A DNA stretch of 64,000 bases from Halomonas borealis. Lineage in GTDB: Bacteria; Pseudomonadota; Gammaproteobacteria; Pseudomonadales; Halomonadaceae. Under the pieces are notes generated by a model. That model saw nothing but the letters and a program-made list of their open reading frames with translations, was not told where the DNA came from and did not search any database. Position 1 is the stretch's first letter, and each line of letters begins with the position of its first letter. Made by a program: the position numbers and the translations under genes. The stretch spans positions 186,001-250,000 of the forward strand of contig NZ_SDMO01000002.1 in the NCBI RefSeq assembly GCF_004798905.1. Reading direction: 5' to 3'. Shown one piece after another: positions 45,578 to 59,294 of this stretch.

Positions 45578-45609
45578 AGGCCCTGTCGTCATCGACAGGG
45601 CCTTTTTTT
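45578..45609 (+). terminator. Terminator of the amino-acid ABC transporter operon
   Basis: An 11-bp perfect stem AGGCCCTGTCG / CGACAGGGCCT with loop TCAT and a run of T, 26 nt after the ATPase stop. Confidence 0.93.
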
Positions 45610-45985
45610 GGCCTGTGGACAAGATTCTTGGCGGTTCGCCGCTGCGTCCCACCATCACGGGCTGGGGATGGATCGGCGCGGTTGTTCACACCCACGGTGA
45701 CAAGCCCGGTAGAATCGCGTGGATAAGCCGTGTTCAGCGAGGCTTGTGGTTAACCCGGGCATTTACCCACAGGCCTCCAACATCCCCTCCGCAGGAGATC
45801 CGCGCCTTTTCCGCTCATCAGTCAACACTGTAAGAACTTGATATTTGTTGTTTTGTTTCGGTTATCCACGGGAAATGTCCACACCAATAATAACTACAAC
45901 AACAGAACCCCTTTTTATTTATATGCTTTTATATTTAGGTCAATCGAATGACGAACCCAGCTTGGCTTCCCCGGTGTGGAAAACC

Positions 45986-46014
45986 CTGACGATTACCCAC
46001 AAGGACGTTATACT
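45986..46014 (+). promoter_or_regulatory. Promoter of mnmG
   Basis: CTGACG (45986-45991) and TATACT (46009-46014) with exactly 17 nt between them. A DnaA-box-like TTACCCACA (45993-46001) lies in the spacer, so DnaA could control it. Confidence 0.65.
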
Positions 46015-46077
46015 GGCCGGCTGATTACACCCCTGTATCCGCAACATTCGGCGCGACGGCGCCGATCGAGGTGAACC

Positions 46078-47973
46078 TTGGAGTACCCCGACCGCTTCGA
46101 CGTCATCGTCATCGGCGGTGGCCATGCCGGGACCGAAGCCGCCCTGGCCTCGGCCCGCATGGGCCGCCGGACCCTGCTGCTGACCCACAACATCGAGACC
46201 CTGGGTCAGATGTCCTGCAATCCCGCCATCGGCGGGATCGGCAAGAGTCATCTGGTCAAGGAGATCGATGCGCTCGGCGGTGCCATGGGACTCGCCACCG
46301 ACCGGGGCGGAATTCAGTTTCGGGTACTCAACTCCCGCAAAGGCCCCGCCGTACGGGCGACTCGCGCCCAGGCCGATCGCGTTCGCTACAAGGCGGCGAT
46401 CCGCGGAATGCTGGAGAACCAAGCCAACCTGACGATCTTCCAGCAGGCCGCCGGCGACCTGATCGTCGACGGTGACACCGTGCGCGGCGTGACCACCGAG
46501 ACCGGCGTGCGCTTCATGTCCGAGACCGTGGTGTTGTGCACAGGCACCTTCCTTGGCGGGGTTATCCACATCGGGCTGGACAATAGCCGTGGCGGCCGGG
46601 CCGGCGATCCGCCTTCCAATGCCTTGGCGGAACGCCTGCGTGCGTTGCCATTCCGCGTCGATCGGCTTAAGACCGGCACGCCACCGCGTATCGACGCCAA
46701 GAGCGTGGATTTCTCGATGCTCGAGGAGCAGCCCGGAGATACCCCGACACCGGTGATGTCCTATCGCGGCAACCGCGCCATGCACCCACGCCAGGTCAGC
46801 TGCCACATCGCTCAGACCAACGAGCGCAGCCACGAGATCATCCGCGCCAATCTCGAGCGTTCGCCGATGTTCTCGGGCACGATCGATAGCGTCGGGCCCC
46901 GTTATTGCCCCTCGATCGAGGACAAGGTGCACCGCTTCGCCGACAAGTCGAGCCACCAGGTCTTCATCGAACCGGAGGGGCTGGATACCCACGAGCTGTA
47001 TCCCAACGGCATCTCGACCTCGCTGCCGTTCGACATCCAGCTGCAGGTCGTGCGCTCGATGAAAGGCATGGAAAACGCCCATATCACGCGGCCTGGTTAC
47101 GCCATCGAATACGATTTCTTCGACCCTCGCGATCTCAAGCACTCGCTGGAAACGAAGTTTATCCACAACCTGTTCTTCGCCGGGCAGATCAACGGCACCA
47201 CCGGCTATGAAGAGGCCGGCGCCCAGGGGCTCCTGGCCGGACTCAATGCGGCGCGCCGAGCCGGCGGGCTCGATGCCTGGTGGCCGCGCCGCGACGAGGC
47301 CTACCTCGGGGTGCTGGTGGATGACCTGATCACCCAGGGCACCAAGGAGCCCTATCGGATGTTCACCTCGCGGGCCGAATATCGGCTGCTGCTGCGTGAG
47401 GACAACGCCGATCTGCGTCTCACCGAGGCCGGGCGTGAGCTTGGGCTGGTGGATGAGCGTCGCTGGGCCGACTTCAGCGCCAAGCGCGAGGGAATCGAGG
47501 CCGAAAGCGCGCGGCTCAAGGCCAGCTGGGTACAGCCCGGCACCGAGGCCGCCCATAGCGTCGCCGAGCGGACCGGGCAGCCCCTGCCCCGCGAGTACAA
47601 CCTGCTCGACCTGCTGAAGCGCCCGGAGCTCGGTTACTCAGACATCGCAGGCCTCGTCGGTGAACCGGTCGATGATGAACGCGTCGCCGAACAGGTGCAG
47701 ATCCAGGCCAAGTACCAGGGCTATATCGATCGTCAGCAGGACGAGATCGACAAGCTCAAGCGCCACGAGGCCACCCCGCTGCCCGAAAACTTCGACTACG
47801 AGAGGGTCGAGGGCCTGTCCAACGAGATCCGCCAGAAGCTCACCGAGGCGCGTCCGGAAACCCTGGCTCAGGCCGGACGGATCTCCGGTGTCACCCCCGC
47901 GGCGGTCTCGATCCTGCTGATCCACCTCAAGAAGCGTCGCCTGCTGGACGACAGCCGGGTGGCCAACGGATGA
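46078..47973 (+). CDS. mnmG: tRNA uridine 34 5-carboxymethylaminomethyl modification enzyme MnmG (GidA)
   Basis: FAD-dependent partner of MnmE in cmnm5U34 synthesis. 631 residues (E. coli 629) from a TTG start at 46078; GAGG lies five bases upstream and no in-frame ATG or GTG fits. [20 protein letters not shown] binds FAD, and [32 protein letters not shown] and [19 protein letters not shown] are family motifs. Two perfect DnaA-box sequences lie in the coding region. rsmG overlaps its stop. The rare TTG start may limit translation. Confidence 0.97.
   Translation: MEYPDRFDVIVIGGGHAGTEAALASARMGRRTLLLTHNIETLGQMSCNPAIGGIGKSHLVKEIDALGGAMGLATDRGGIQFRVLNSRKGPAVRATRAQADRVRYKAAIRGMLENQANLTIFQQAAGDLIVDGDTVRGVTTETGVRFMSETVVLCTGTFLGGVIHIGLDNSRGGRAGDPPSNALAERLRALPFRVDRLKTGTPPRIDAKSVDFSMLEEQPGDTPTPVMSYRGNRAMHPRQVSCHIAQTNERSHEIIRANLERSPMFSGTIDSVGPRYCPSIEDKVHRFADKSSHQVFIEPEGLDTHELYPNGISTSLPFDIQLQVVRSMKGMENAHITRPGYAIEYDFFDPRDLKHSLETKFIHNLFFAGQINGTTGYEEAGAQGLLAGLNAARRAGGLDAWWPRRDEAYLGVLVDDLITQGTKEPYRMFTSRAEYRLLLREDNADLRLTEAGRELGLVDERRWADFSAKREGIEAESARLKASWVQPGTEAAHSVAERTGQPLPREYNLLDLLKRPELGYSDIAGLVGEPVDDERVAEQVQIQAKYQGYIDRQQDEIDKLKRHEATPLPENFDYERVEGLSNEIRQKLTEARPETLAQAGRISGVTPAAVSILLIHLKKRRLLDDSRVANG
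46562..46570 (+). promoter_or_regulatory. Perfect DnaA-box sequence inside mnmG
   Basis: TTATCCACA within the coding sequence, 485 nt after the mnmG start; it may extend the upstream DnaA-box cluster or be chance. Confidence 0.35.
47159..47167 (+). promoter_or_regulatory. Second perfect DnaA-box sequence inside mnmG
   Basis: TTATCCACA encoding part of Phe-Ile-His-Asn, a conserved MnmG stretch, so protein constraint may explain it. Confidence 0.3.
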
Positions 47974-48623
47974 CCCCCGACGAGACGATCCTGAACGATC
48001 GCCTGGAACGCGGCCTGGCCGAGCTTGGCCTCGAGGTGGCAGACCGGCGCCGGGGGCAGCTGCTGGCCCTGGTGGGCCTGTTGCACAAGTGGAACCGCGC
48101 CTATAACCTCACCGCGGTACGCGATCCCGAGGAGATGGTCGCCCGGCATGTGCTCGACAGCGCCGCCGTGCTGCCCTTCGTGAAGGGCCCTAGCCTGCTC
48201 GACGTGGGGGCCGGCCCGGGGCTGCCGGGACTGGTGCTGGCGATCCTCGCCCCCGAGCTCGAGGTCACGCTGCTCGACAGCAACGGCAAGAAGGTACGCT
48301 TCCAGCGTCAGGCAGTGATGGAGCTCGGGCTCGAGCGTGTCAGCCCGGTCCAGGCGCGCGTGGAGGCCTTCGAGGCGCCGCCCGGCGGTTTCGATCAGGT
48401 GATCTCGCGCGCCTTCGCCAGCCTCGAGGACTTCATCGCCCTGAGCCGTGAGCTACCCGGCGAAGGTGGCCAATGGCTGGCCATGAAGGGCCCGGCCGTG
48501 GAGGACGAGCTCGCCGGCCTGCCGGAAGGGATCGCCGCGGTGGGGCGCCATACGCTGAGGGTGCCCTTCTCGGACGGCGACCGCCGCCTGGTCATCCTCG
48601 AGCGCACCCCCGGCGACCGCTAG
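47970..48623 (+). CDS. rsmG: 16S rRNA (guanine527-N7)-methyltransferase RsmG (GidB)
   Basis: Methylates G527 of 16S rRNA. 217 residues; [39 protein letters not shown] for SAM binding, [14 protein letters not shown] and [11 protein letters not shown] are signature segments. It starts in an ATGA overlap with mnmG. parA follows after 63 nt, continuing the mnmG-rsmG-parA-parB order. Confidence 0.96.
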   Translation: MTPDETILNDRLERGLAELGLEVADRRRGQLLALVGLLHKWNRAYNLTAVRDPEEMVARHVLDSAAVLPFVKGPSLLDVGAGPGLPGLVLAILAPELEVTLLDSNGKKVRFQRQAVMELGLERVSPVQARVEAFEAPPGGFDQVISRAFASLEDFIALSRELPGEGGQWLAMKGPAVEDELAGLPEGIAAVGRHTLRVPFSDGDRRLVILERTPGDR

Positions 48624-48686
48624 CCACGCCCGGGGAGGCCGCCGGATGCTGCCGTGAACCCTGTCTGCTAACGCAAGGATGTCGCC

Positions 48687-49457
48687 GTGACCAAGATTAT
48701 CGCCTTGACCAACCAGAAGGGCGGCGTGGGCAAGACCACTTCCGCCGTCAACCTGGCCGCCAGCCTGGCCTCCCTGGAACGGCGCGTGTTGCTGGTCGAT
48801 CTGGATCCCCAGGGCCACGCCACCATGGGCAGCGGCATCGACAAGCACTCCCTCGATGGCAGCGTGCTCGATGTGTTGCTCGGCGAGCGTCGCCCCAGCG
48901 AGGTGATCCTCGACTGCCCCGAGGCCGGTTATGCATTGCTGCCTGGCAACGGCGACCTGACCGCCGCCGAGGTCGAGCTTCTCGACCGTGAAGAAGGTCG
49001 CGAGCAGGGCCTGGTCAAGGCCCTCGGCGAGGTCTCCGGCGAGTACGACGTGGTGCTGATCGACTGCCCTCCGTCGCTCAACATGCTGACCGTCAACGGC
49101 CTGACCGCCGCCGATGGCGTGTTGATCCCGTTGCAGTGTGAGTTCTATGCCCTCGAGGGGTTGTCGGCACTGCTCGATACCGTTGAGCAGATCAAGGCCA
49201 GCGTGAACCCGGATCTCGAGATCCATGGCATCCTGCGTACCATGTTCGATTCGCGCAACAGCCTGACTCGCGATGTCAGCAAGCAGCTGCGCGATTACTT
49301 CGGCGACGCCCTGCTCAAGACCACGATCCCGCGTAATGTCCGGGTCGCCGAGGCGCCGAGCCATGGCCTGCCGGTCACCAAGTATGCCCGCTTCTCACGG
49401 GGCAGCCAGGCGCACCGGGTGCTGGCCAAGGAACTGATCCGTCGCCTGTCGTTGTAG
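48687..49457 (+). CDS. parA: Chromosome partitioning ATPase ParA (Soj)
   Basis: Deviant-Walker ATPase that binds DNA and moves ParB-parS complexes of newly replicated origins. 256 residues from a GTG at 48687 with AAGGA seven bases upstream. IIALTNQKGGVGKTTSAVNL (KGGVGKT at 11-17), VDLDPQGHATMG, VLIDCPPSLNMLT and the C-terminal RFSRGSQAHRVL are ParA/Soj motifs. The short N-terminus is that of chromosomal ParA. Its parS targets are 32-36 kb away in the same window. Confidence 0.96.
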   Translation: MTKIIALTNQKGGVGKTTSAVNLAASLASLERRVLLVDLDPQGHATMGSGIDKHSLDGSVLDVLLGERRPSEVILDCPEAGYALLPGNGDLTAAEVELLDREEGREQGLVKALGEVSGEYDVVLIDCPPSLNMLTVNGLTAADGVLIPLQCEFYALEGLSALLDTVEQIKASVNPDLEIHGILRTMFDSRNSLTRDVSKQLRDYFGDALLKTTIPRNVRVAEAPSHGLPVTKYARFSRGSQAHRVLAKELIRRLSL

Positions 49458-49494
49458 CCGATACCGCTTGGCGCTTACAGATGAGGGAAACTCG

Positions 49495-50421
49495 ATGACG
49501 CGCAAACAACGCGCCCTGGGACGCGGGCTGGATGCCCTGATCGGTGCCGGTGCCCGTCACCGCGAAAGCCTGGATCTCCCCGGGGGAGAAGAGACGTCGC
49601 AGGTGGATGAGGCCAACGACGCCGAGCCGTCGGCGCCCGCCGGCGATGAGCGCCTGGAGCGCCTGCCGCTGGGCCAGCTCTCCCGCGGCAAGTATCAGCC
49701 GCGCCGCGATATCCAGCCCGAGGCCCTCGAGGAGCTGGCCGACTCGATCCGTGCCCAGGGCGTGATGCAGCCGATCGTGGTGCGTCCGGCCGGCGAGGCA
49801 CGCTACGAGATCATCGCCGGCGAGCGTCGCTGGCGGGCCGCCCAGCTTGCCGAGCTGGACGTGATCCCGGCCGTCATCCGCGAGGTCACCGACGAGGTCG
49901 CGCTGGCCCTGGCGCTGATCGAGAACATCCAGCGTGAGAACCTCAACCCCATCGAGGAGGCGCTGGCGCTCAAGCGGCTGCTCGACGAGTTCGAACTCAC
50001 CCAGCAGCAGGCCGCCGATGCGGTGGGACGCTCGCGGGCCCAGGTGGCCAACCTGCTGCGCCTGCTGGCGCTGGACCCCGAGGTCCAGACCCTGCTCGAA
50101 CGTGGCGATCTCGACATGGGCCATGCCCGGGCACTGTTGGCGCTGTCTGGCCCCAAGCAGCGCCAGGCCGCCCACGAGGTGGTCAACAAGGACCTCACCG
50201 TGCGTGCCACCGAGGCGCTGGTGAAACGACTCGCGGAAGGGCAGCCGGCCAAGGCCGAGGCGCCGCCCCAGGCCCCCGATGTGGCGCGCCTGGAATCACG
50301 CCTGGCCGACCTTCTGGGGGCGCCGGTGAACATCCAGCACGGGCGTGGTGGCAAGGGGCGAGTGACCATTCGCTACGCCAGCCTCGACGAACTGGATGGC
50401 ATCCTCGAGCACATCAAGTAA
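49495..50421 (+). CDS. parB: Chromosome partitioning CTPase/DNA-binding protein ParB (Spo0J)
   Basis: Binds parS, uses CTP to slide and spread, and recruits ParA and SMC. 308 residues from ATG 49495 (GAGGG upstream; an ATG at 49468 would add nine atypical residues). It begins MTRKQRALGRGLDALIGAG, with the ParA-activating basic tail. The nuclease-like domain has LPLGQLSRGKYQPRRDI, RPAGEARYEIIAGERRWRAA (CTP-binding GERRxRA) and LIENIQRENLNPIEEA. The helix-turn-helix is TQQQAADAVGRSRAQVANLL. The CACGTG-core sites at 12.5-16.9 kb are its expected targets. Confidence 0.96.
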   Translation: MTRKQRALGRGLDALIGAGARHRESLDLPGGEETSQVDEANDAEPSAPAGDERLERLPLGQLSRGKYQPRRDIQPEALEELADSIRAQGVMQPIVVRPAGEARYEIIAGERRWRAAQLAELDVIPAVIREVTDEVALALALIENIQRENLNPIEEALALKRLLDEFELTQQQAADAVGRSRAQVANLLRLLALDPEVQTLLERGDLDMGHARALLALSGPKQRQAAHEVVNKDLTVRATEALVKRLAEGQPAKAEAPPQAPDVARLESRLADLLGAPVNIQHGRGGKGRVTIRYASLDELDGILEHIK

Positions 50422-50520
50422 ACGGCGGGGACCAAGTTAGGTTGCTAAACGGTTTGGCGAAACTTATCGACTTTTCGTCATAAGCTGGCTCGATTTCGCG
50501 CGATATCGGGTCGTGATCGG

Positions 50521-50549
50521 TTGAAGGCATCGAGGGGGTTCCCTATAAT
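50521..50549 (+). promoter_or_regulatory. Sigma-70 promoter of the atp operon
   Basis: TTGAAG (50521-50526), a 17-nt spacer and a perfect TATAAT (50544-50549), 101 nt upstream of atpI. Confidence 0.75.
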
Positions 50550-50609
50550 CCCGCCGGGCCCGTCGTTGGGAAGCCGCGAACGGCGGGTCGAAAAGTCACG
50601 GGAGGCTGA

Positions 50610-51875
<1,266 letters not shown>

Positions 51876-51909
51876 ATCGCGTAATATCCGATAAACCCTT
51901 GAAACTTAA

Positions 51910-52161
<252 letters not shown>

Positions 52162-52236
52162 CGATTGGCATACCGAGCGTACTGCGCTCGGTTTGCTTGT
52201 TTCCGGTCGCCACGAATCTGTCAGAGGTACGCCCCT

Positions 52237-52707
52237 GTGAATATCAACATGACGCTTATCGGGCAGATGATCGCGTTCGCGATTTTCGTCTGGTTTTGCA
52301 CAAAGTACGTGTGGCCGCCGATCAGCAATGCGCTCCATGAGCGCCAGAAGAAGATTGCCGACGGCCTCGACGCTGCCAGCCGTGCTTCTCGTGACCTCGA
52401 ACTGGCCGAACAACAGGCCAACGAGACCCTGCGTGAAAGCAAGGAGCAAGCGGCCGAAATCCTGGAGCAGGCTCACAAGCGGTCCACTCAGATGATCGAC
52501 GAGGCGCGCGACCAGGCACGCCAGGAAGGCGAGCGCATGATCGCTCAGGCCAAGTCCGAGATCGATCAAGAAGTGAACCGCGCGAAGGAAGAGTTGCGCG
52601 GCCAGGTCTCGCGGCTCGCCATCGTCGGCGCGGAGCGGGTCCTGGAAGCCTCCATCGACGAGAAGCAGCACGGCAAGCTCGTTGACCAACTTGCCGAAGA
52701 GCTTTGA
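52237..52707 (+). CDS. atpF: F0F1 ATP synthase subunit b
   Basis: Peripheral stalk subunit: a single N-terminal membrane helix ([20 protein letters not shown]) and a long charged coiled coil (residues about 35-150). The GTG at 52237 gives 156 residues, exactly the E. coli length, and has AGAGG upstream; the first internal ATG (52249) would trim the conserved N-terminus VNIN. KYVWPPI and [11 protein letters not shown] are family-typical. Confidence 0.95.
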   Translation: MNINMTLIGQMIAFAIFVWFCTKYVWPPISNALHERQKKIADGLDAASRASRDLELAEQQANETLRESKEQAAEILEQAHKRSTQMIDEARDQARQEGERMIAQAKSEIDQEVNRAKEELRGQVSRLAIVGAERVLEASIDEKQHGKLVDQLAEEL

Positions 52708-52721
52708 GGAGGAGGTGACCC

Positions 52722-53261
52722 ATGGCGGAACTGTCTACCGTCGCTCGCCCCTACGCCAAGGCGGCCTTCGAACACGCCGTCGGACGTAAGGCGCTCGAGG
52801 ACTGGGCCGGCATGCTTACCACCGTGGCGCATGTCGTCGAAGACGACGACATGCGCCGTCGAGTGCTGGGCAATCCGCGACTCTCCAGCGCACAGAAAGT
52901 GGATGCGATCGTCGAGATCTGCGGCGATGCCGTCGATGACGATATGCGCAACTTCCTGAGCCTGGTCGGCCAGCGAGGCCGCCTGACGGCCCTGCCGGTC
53001 ATCGTCGAGCAATTCGCGCTGCTCAAGGCCCAGGAGGAGAAGCGCATGGACGTCGATATCGTCTCTGCCTTCCCGCTGGACGAAGCGCAGCAGGACAAGC
53101 TCGCGAGCGCGCTGGCCAAGCGTCTGAACCGCGAAATCTCCATTACCACTCAGGTGGATTCCACCCTCCTGGGCGGCGTGATCCTGCGTGCCGGCGACAC
53201 CGTCATCGACGGTTCGGTACGTGGTCGACTCAACCGCCTCCACGAGGCCCTTTCCGCCTGA
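52722..53261 (+). CDS. atpH: F0F1 ATP synthase subunit delta
   Basis: OSCP-type subunit connecting the peripheral stalk to the alpha3beta3 head. 179 residues (E. coli 177) with [20 protein letters not shown] at the start and [20 protein letters not shown] near the C-terminus. The ATG follows GAGGAGGTGACCC, 14 nt after the atpF stop. Confidence 0.96.
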   Translation: MAELSTVARPYAKAAFEHAVGRKALEDWAGMLTTVAHVVEDDDMRRRVLGNPRLSSAQKVDAIVEICGDAVDDDMRNFLSLVGQRGRLTALPVIVEQFALLKAQEEKRMDVDIVSAFPLDEAQQDKLASALAKRLNREISITTQVDSTLLGGVILRAGDTVIDGSVRGRLNRLHEALSA

Positions 53262-53277
53262 GTCTGAGGGACATGGC

Positions 53278-54822
53278 ATGCAGCAACTGAATCCTTCCGA
53301 GATCAGCGACATCATCAAGCAGCGTATCGAGAAGCTGGATGTCGCGACCGAAGCCCGTAACCAGGGCACCATCGTCAGCGTGTCTGACGGTATCGTGCAG
53401 ATCCACGGCCTCACCGACGCGATGTTCGGCGAGATGCTCGAGTTCCCCGGCGGTGTCTACGGCATGACGCTGAACCTCGAGCGCGACAGCGTCGGCGCCG
53501 TGGTGCTGGGCGACTACCTGCAGCTCGAAGAGGGCATGACCGCCCAGTGCACCGGGCGCATCCTCGAGGTGCCGGTGGGCCCCGAGCTGTGCGGCCGCGT
53601 GGTCGATGCCCTGGGTAACCCGATCGATGGCAAGGGCGACCTTGGCACCGATCAGACCGACGCGGTAGAGAAGGTCGCCCCGGGTGTCATCACCCGTGAG
53701 CCCGTCGACCAGCCGATCCAGACCGGTTTCAAGGCCATCGATGCCATGGTGCCGGTCGGTCGTGGCCAGCGTGAGCTGATCATCGGCGACCGCCAGATCG
53801 GCAAGACCGCGATCGCCGTCGATGCGATCATCAACCAGAAGGGCACCGGCGTCACCTGTGTCTACGTGGCCATCGGTCAGAAGCAGTCGACCATCGCCAA
53901 CATGGTGCGCAAGCTCGAAGAGCATGGCGCCATGGAGCACACCATCGTGGTCGCCGCCGGCGCCGCCGATCCGGCCCCGATGCAGTTCCTGGCGGCCTAC
54001 GCCGGTTGCACCATGGGCGAGTACTTCCGCGACCGCGGTGAAGACGCCATGATCGTCTATGACGATCTCTCCAAGCAGGCCGTGGCCTATCGTCAGGTCT
54101 CCCTGCTGCTGCGTCGTCCGCCGGGCCGCGAAGCCTTCCCGGGTGACGTCTTCTACCTCCACTCCCGCCTGCTCGAGCGTGCCGCTCGCGTGAACGCCGA
54201 CTACGTCGAGAAGTTCACCAATGGCGAAGTGAAGGGCAAGACCGGCTCGCTGACCGCGCTGCCGATCATCGAGACCCAGGGGGGCGACGTCTCGGCGTTC
54301 GTGCCGACCAACGTGATCTCGATCACCGATGGCCAGATCTTCCTCGAGACCGATCTGTTCAACGCGGGTGTCCGTCCGGCCATCAATGCCGGCCTCTCGG
54401 TGTCGCGTGTCGGTGGCTCCGCCCAGTCCAAGATCATCAAGAAGCTCGGCGGCAGCGTGCGTCTGGCACTGGCCCAGTACCGTGAGCTGGCGGCCTTCGC
54501 CCAGTTCGCTTCCGATCTGGATGCGGCCACTCGCAAGCAGCTGGAGCACGGTCAGCGCGTCACCGAGCTGATGAAGCAGGCTCAGTATGCGCCGATGTCC
54601 GTGGCCGAGATGGCCGTTTCCCTGTATGCCGCCAACGAGGGCTACTTGGAAGAGGTCGAGGTCAGCAAGGTGCTGGACTTCGAGCGTGCCCTGCAGGACT
54701 ACATGAAGGCCGAGCATGCCGAGCTGCTCGACCAGATCAATGAGTCCGGCGCCTACAGCGACGAGATCAAGAGCGGCCTCAAGGCCGGTCTCGATAAGTT
54801 CAAGGCCACTCAGAGCTGGTGA
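53278..54822 (+). CDS. atpA: F0F1 ATP synthase subunit alpha
   Basis: Non-catalytic nucleotide-binding subunit of F1. 514 residues from ATG 53278 with GAGGG upstream. [20 protein letters not shown] at the N-terminus, Walker [14 protein letters not shown], and [19 protein letters not shown] with the arginine finger. [19 protein letters not shown] follows. Length equals the E. coli protein within one residue. Confidence 0.98.
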   Translation: MQQLNPSEISDIIKQRIEKLDVATEARNQGTIVSVSDGIVQIHGLTDAMFGEMLEFPGGVYGMTLNLERDSVGAVVLGDYLQLEEGMTAQCTGRILEVPVGPELCGRVVDALGNPIDGKGDLGTDQTDAVEKVAPGVITREPVDQPIQTGFKAIDAMVPVGRGQRELIIGDRQIGKTAIAVDAIINQKGTGVTCVYVAIGQKQSTIANMVRKLEEHGAMEHTIVVAAGAADPAPMQFLAAYAGCTMGEYFRDRGEDAMIVYDDLSKQAVAYRQVSLLLRRPPGREAFPGDVFYLHSRLLERAARVNADYVEKFTNGEVKGKTGSLTALPIIETQGGDVSAFVPTNVISITDGQIFLETDLFNAGVRPAINAGLSVSRVGGSAQSKIIKKLGGSVRLALAQYRELAAFAQFASDLDAATRKQLEHGQRVTELMKQAQYAPMSVAEMAVSLYAANEGYLEEVEVSKVLDFERALQDYMKAEHAELLDQINESGAYSDEIKSGLKAGLDKFKATQSW

Positions 54823-54894
54823 CCCCTGACGGCCCGTTTCCTTCGGGGAGCGGGCCCTGGAGCTTTCTGAGGGCCACGAACGGAGTAGATCGCT

Positions 54895-57221
<2,327 letters not shown>

Positions 57222-57245
57222 TCCCTCCACCTGGGAGACGTCATC

Positions 57246-57677
57246 ATGACGAAAACCTTCAAGTGCGAGATCGTCAGCGCCGCGGCCTCGATCTTCTCCG
57301 GCGAAGCCGAGCAGATCGTGGCGGCCGGTCGCGAGGGGGATCTCGGGGTGCTGGCGGGGCACACGCCGCTGCTCACCGAACTGGCCCCCGGCCCGGTGCG
57401 CATCGTGCGTGGCGGAGGTGAAGAGGATCACTTCTATGTCTCGGGCGGCTTCCTCGAGGTGCAGCCCGAGGTCGTGACCGTGCTCGCCGACACCGCCGTG
57501 CGTGCCGATGACCTGGACGAGGCCGCCGCCGAGGAGGCTCGCCAGCAGGCCCTCAAGGCCATGCAGGATAAGTCCGCCGAGCTGGATTACAGCCGCGCCA
57601 CGGCCGAACTGGCCGAGGCCGCGGCCCAGCTGCGGACCATCCAGCAGTTGCGTCGCAAGGTAGGCCGCAGCAGCTAG
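57246..57677 (+). CDS. atpC: F0F1 ATP synthase subunit epsilon
   Basis: Rotor subunit that regulates ATP hydrolysis. 143 residues with KTFKCEIVSAAASIFSGEAE, GREGDLGVLAGHTPLLTELA and the C-terminal helical hairpin (EEARQQALKAMQDKSA). Last gene of the operon, followed by a strong terminator 24 nt later. Confidence 0.96.
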   Translation: MTKTFKCEIVSAAASIFSGEAEQIVAAGREGDLGVLAGHTPLLTELAPGPVRIVRGGGEEDHFYVSGGFLEVQPEVVTVLADTAVRADDLDEAAAEEARQQALKAMQDKSAELDYSRATAELAEAAAQLRTIQQLRRKVGRSS

Positions 57678-57700
57678 GCCGATGCTTCGCTCGCGCGATG

Positions 57701-57736
57701 AAAACGCCCCCCGACGCTGTCGGGGGGCGTTTTTTT
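57701..57736 (+). terminator. Terminator of the atp operon
   Basis: A 15-bp perfect stem AAAACGCCCCCCGAC / GTCGGGGGGCGTTTT with a 3-nt loop and a T-run. Confidence 0.96.
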
Positions 57737-57850
57737 GTGAGCCCCGTGACGCCAAGGAGCGACAGCTGACGCCTTCCCTGCCCTGTGCGATCATGGCGCC
57801 TCAGACCGGGTGGCGCTTGCGTTCGCGCCGGCACAGCAAGGACCAGGATC

Positions 57851-59212
57851 ATGCCACTCAGCGATGCCCTGAATCGTCATAAGGAAGCCCTGCTCGCCGC
57901 CCTCGAGGTGGACGATCGTTCGTCCCTGGCTGCCCGCTTGCCCGAGCTGCGCTCCGCGGATATCGCCGAGATCCTTCAGGACCTGCTCGAAGGCGGCCAG
58001 ACGCTGCGAGCCCGAGCCCTGTTGGACGGTCTGCCGATTGAGCGACGCGCGAACGTCATCGGGTATCTGTACGGCGAGGAGCAGCTGGCGATCGCCGCGG
58101 GCATGAGCGATGACCGCCTGCAGGCGGTACTCGAGGAGATGGGCGGTGACGAGCGGACGGACCTGTTCAAGGCGCTCGATGACGATCGGCGTGAGACGCT
58201 GCTACGGCGCATGGCTCACCGGGAGCGCGAGGAGCTCAAGCGCCTGGCGAGCTACGCGGAGGGCACCGCCGGCGCGTTGATGACCGCCGACTATGTGGCG
58301 ATTCCCGCCGGGATGACGGTCTCGCGAGCGATGATGCGGGTCCGCCAGACCGCCCCCGATGCCGAGACGGTCTATCAGCTCTACGTGGTCGATCTCGAGG
58401 GCCGCCTGGCCGGTACCCTGTCGCTTCGCCAGCTGATGGTGGCGCGGCCCGGGGCCCGGGTCGACGACATGATGATTCATGGTGTCATCCATGCCGCGGT
58501 GGAGACGCCTCAGGAGGAGGTGGCGCGGATCGTGGCCCGCTACGATCTGCTGGCGCTGCCGGTGGTCGACGAGGCACGCCGCCTGGTGGGGATCGTCACC
58601 CACGATGACGCCCTGGACGTGATGGAGTCCGAGGCCACCGAGGATATCCACAAGGGGATGTCGATCGGCGCCCTGGAGGGCGGTGTCAGCCGCGTGCCGT
58701 TATGGAGCCTGTATCGCAAGCGCGTCACCTGGTTGGTGTTGCTGGTGTTCGGCAACCTGCTATCGGGGGCCGGGATCGCCCACTACGAGGCCATCATCTC
58801 GGCCCAGGTGGCACTGGTGTTCTTCCTGCCGCTGCTGATCGGTAGCGGCGGCAACGCCGGCGCCCAGGCCGCCACCCTGACGGTACGCGGCATGGCCACC
58901 GGCGATGTCGGGGTTCGCGACTGGAGCAAGCTGTTCGGTCGCGAGCTGTTGGTCGCCGGCGCACTGGGGGTGACCATGGCGCTCGCCGTGGCGCCGATCG
59001 GGGTGTTCCGCGGCGGCGAGGCGGTGGCCATGGTGGTGGCGATCAGCATGATCGCCATCGTGCTGTTCGGCAGCCTGCTGGGGATGTGCCTGCCCTTCGT
59101 GCTCGATCGCCTGGGCTGGGACCCGGCCACCGCCTCGGCGCCGCTGGTGACCACCCTGATCGATGCCAGCGGGGTGCTGATCTACTTCGGCATCGCGAGC
59201 CTGGTGTTGTGA
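57851..59212 (+). CDS. mgtE: Magnesium transporter MgtE
   Basis: Mg2+-gated magnesium channel. 453 residues from ATG 57851. The N-terminal superhelical domain includes LPELRSADIAEILQDLL. Two CBS domains follow (about 140-260: AEGTAGALMTADYVAIPAGM, ALPVVDEARRLVGIVTHDDA). The C-terminal five-helix pore has LPLLIGSGGNAGAQAATLTV and LPFVLDRLGWDPATASAPLV, whose Asp lines the pore. Transcribed alone between the atp terminator and uppP. Confidence 0.95.
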   Translation: MPLSDALNRHKEALLAALEVDDRSSLAARLPELRSADIAEILQDLLEGGQTLRARALLDGLPIERRANVIGYLYGEEQLAIAAGMSDDRLQAVLEEMGGDERTDLFKALDDDRRETLLRRMAHREREELKRLASYAEGTAGALMTADYVAIPAGMTVSRAMMRVRQTAPDAETVYQLYVVDLEGRLAGTLSLRQLMVARPGARVDDMMIHGVIHAAVETPQEEVARIVARYDLLALPVVDEARRLVGIVTHDDALDVMESEATEDIHKGMSIGALEGGVSRVPLWSLYRKRVTWLVLLVFGNLLSGAGIAHYEAIISAQVALVFFLPLLIGSGGNAGAQAATLTVRGMATGDVGVRDWSKLFGRELLVAGALGVTMALAVAPIGVFRGGEAVAMVVAISMIAIVLFGSLLGMCLPFVLDRLGWDPATASAPLVTTLIDASGVLIYFGIASLVL

Positions 59213-59294
59213 CGGAACGGATCACCCCGGCCAGGGTCTGTTGTCCTTTGATCCGCACCGATAATCCTTCATTCCGCTGACCGAGATCGCTTCC

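Larger units (their letters stand above)
45553..46077. other. mnmG upstream region with a second cluster of DnaA-box-like sites
   Basis: 525 nt without a gene after the ABC operon. It carries a terminator and many one-mismatch DnaA boxes: TGTGGACAA 45614, CGTGGATAA 45718, TGTGGTTAA 45745, TTACCCACA 45763, TTATCCACG 45862, TGTGGAAAA 45975, TTACCCACA 45993. An AT-rich block lies at 45885-45945. The location in front of mnmG equals the E. coli oriC position, but no box is perfect. Confidence 0.6.

Noticed and set aside
45940-47556. Minus-strand open frame of 538 codons opposite mnmG
   Set aside because: Shadow of mnmG; no motifs and it spans the mnmG promoter.
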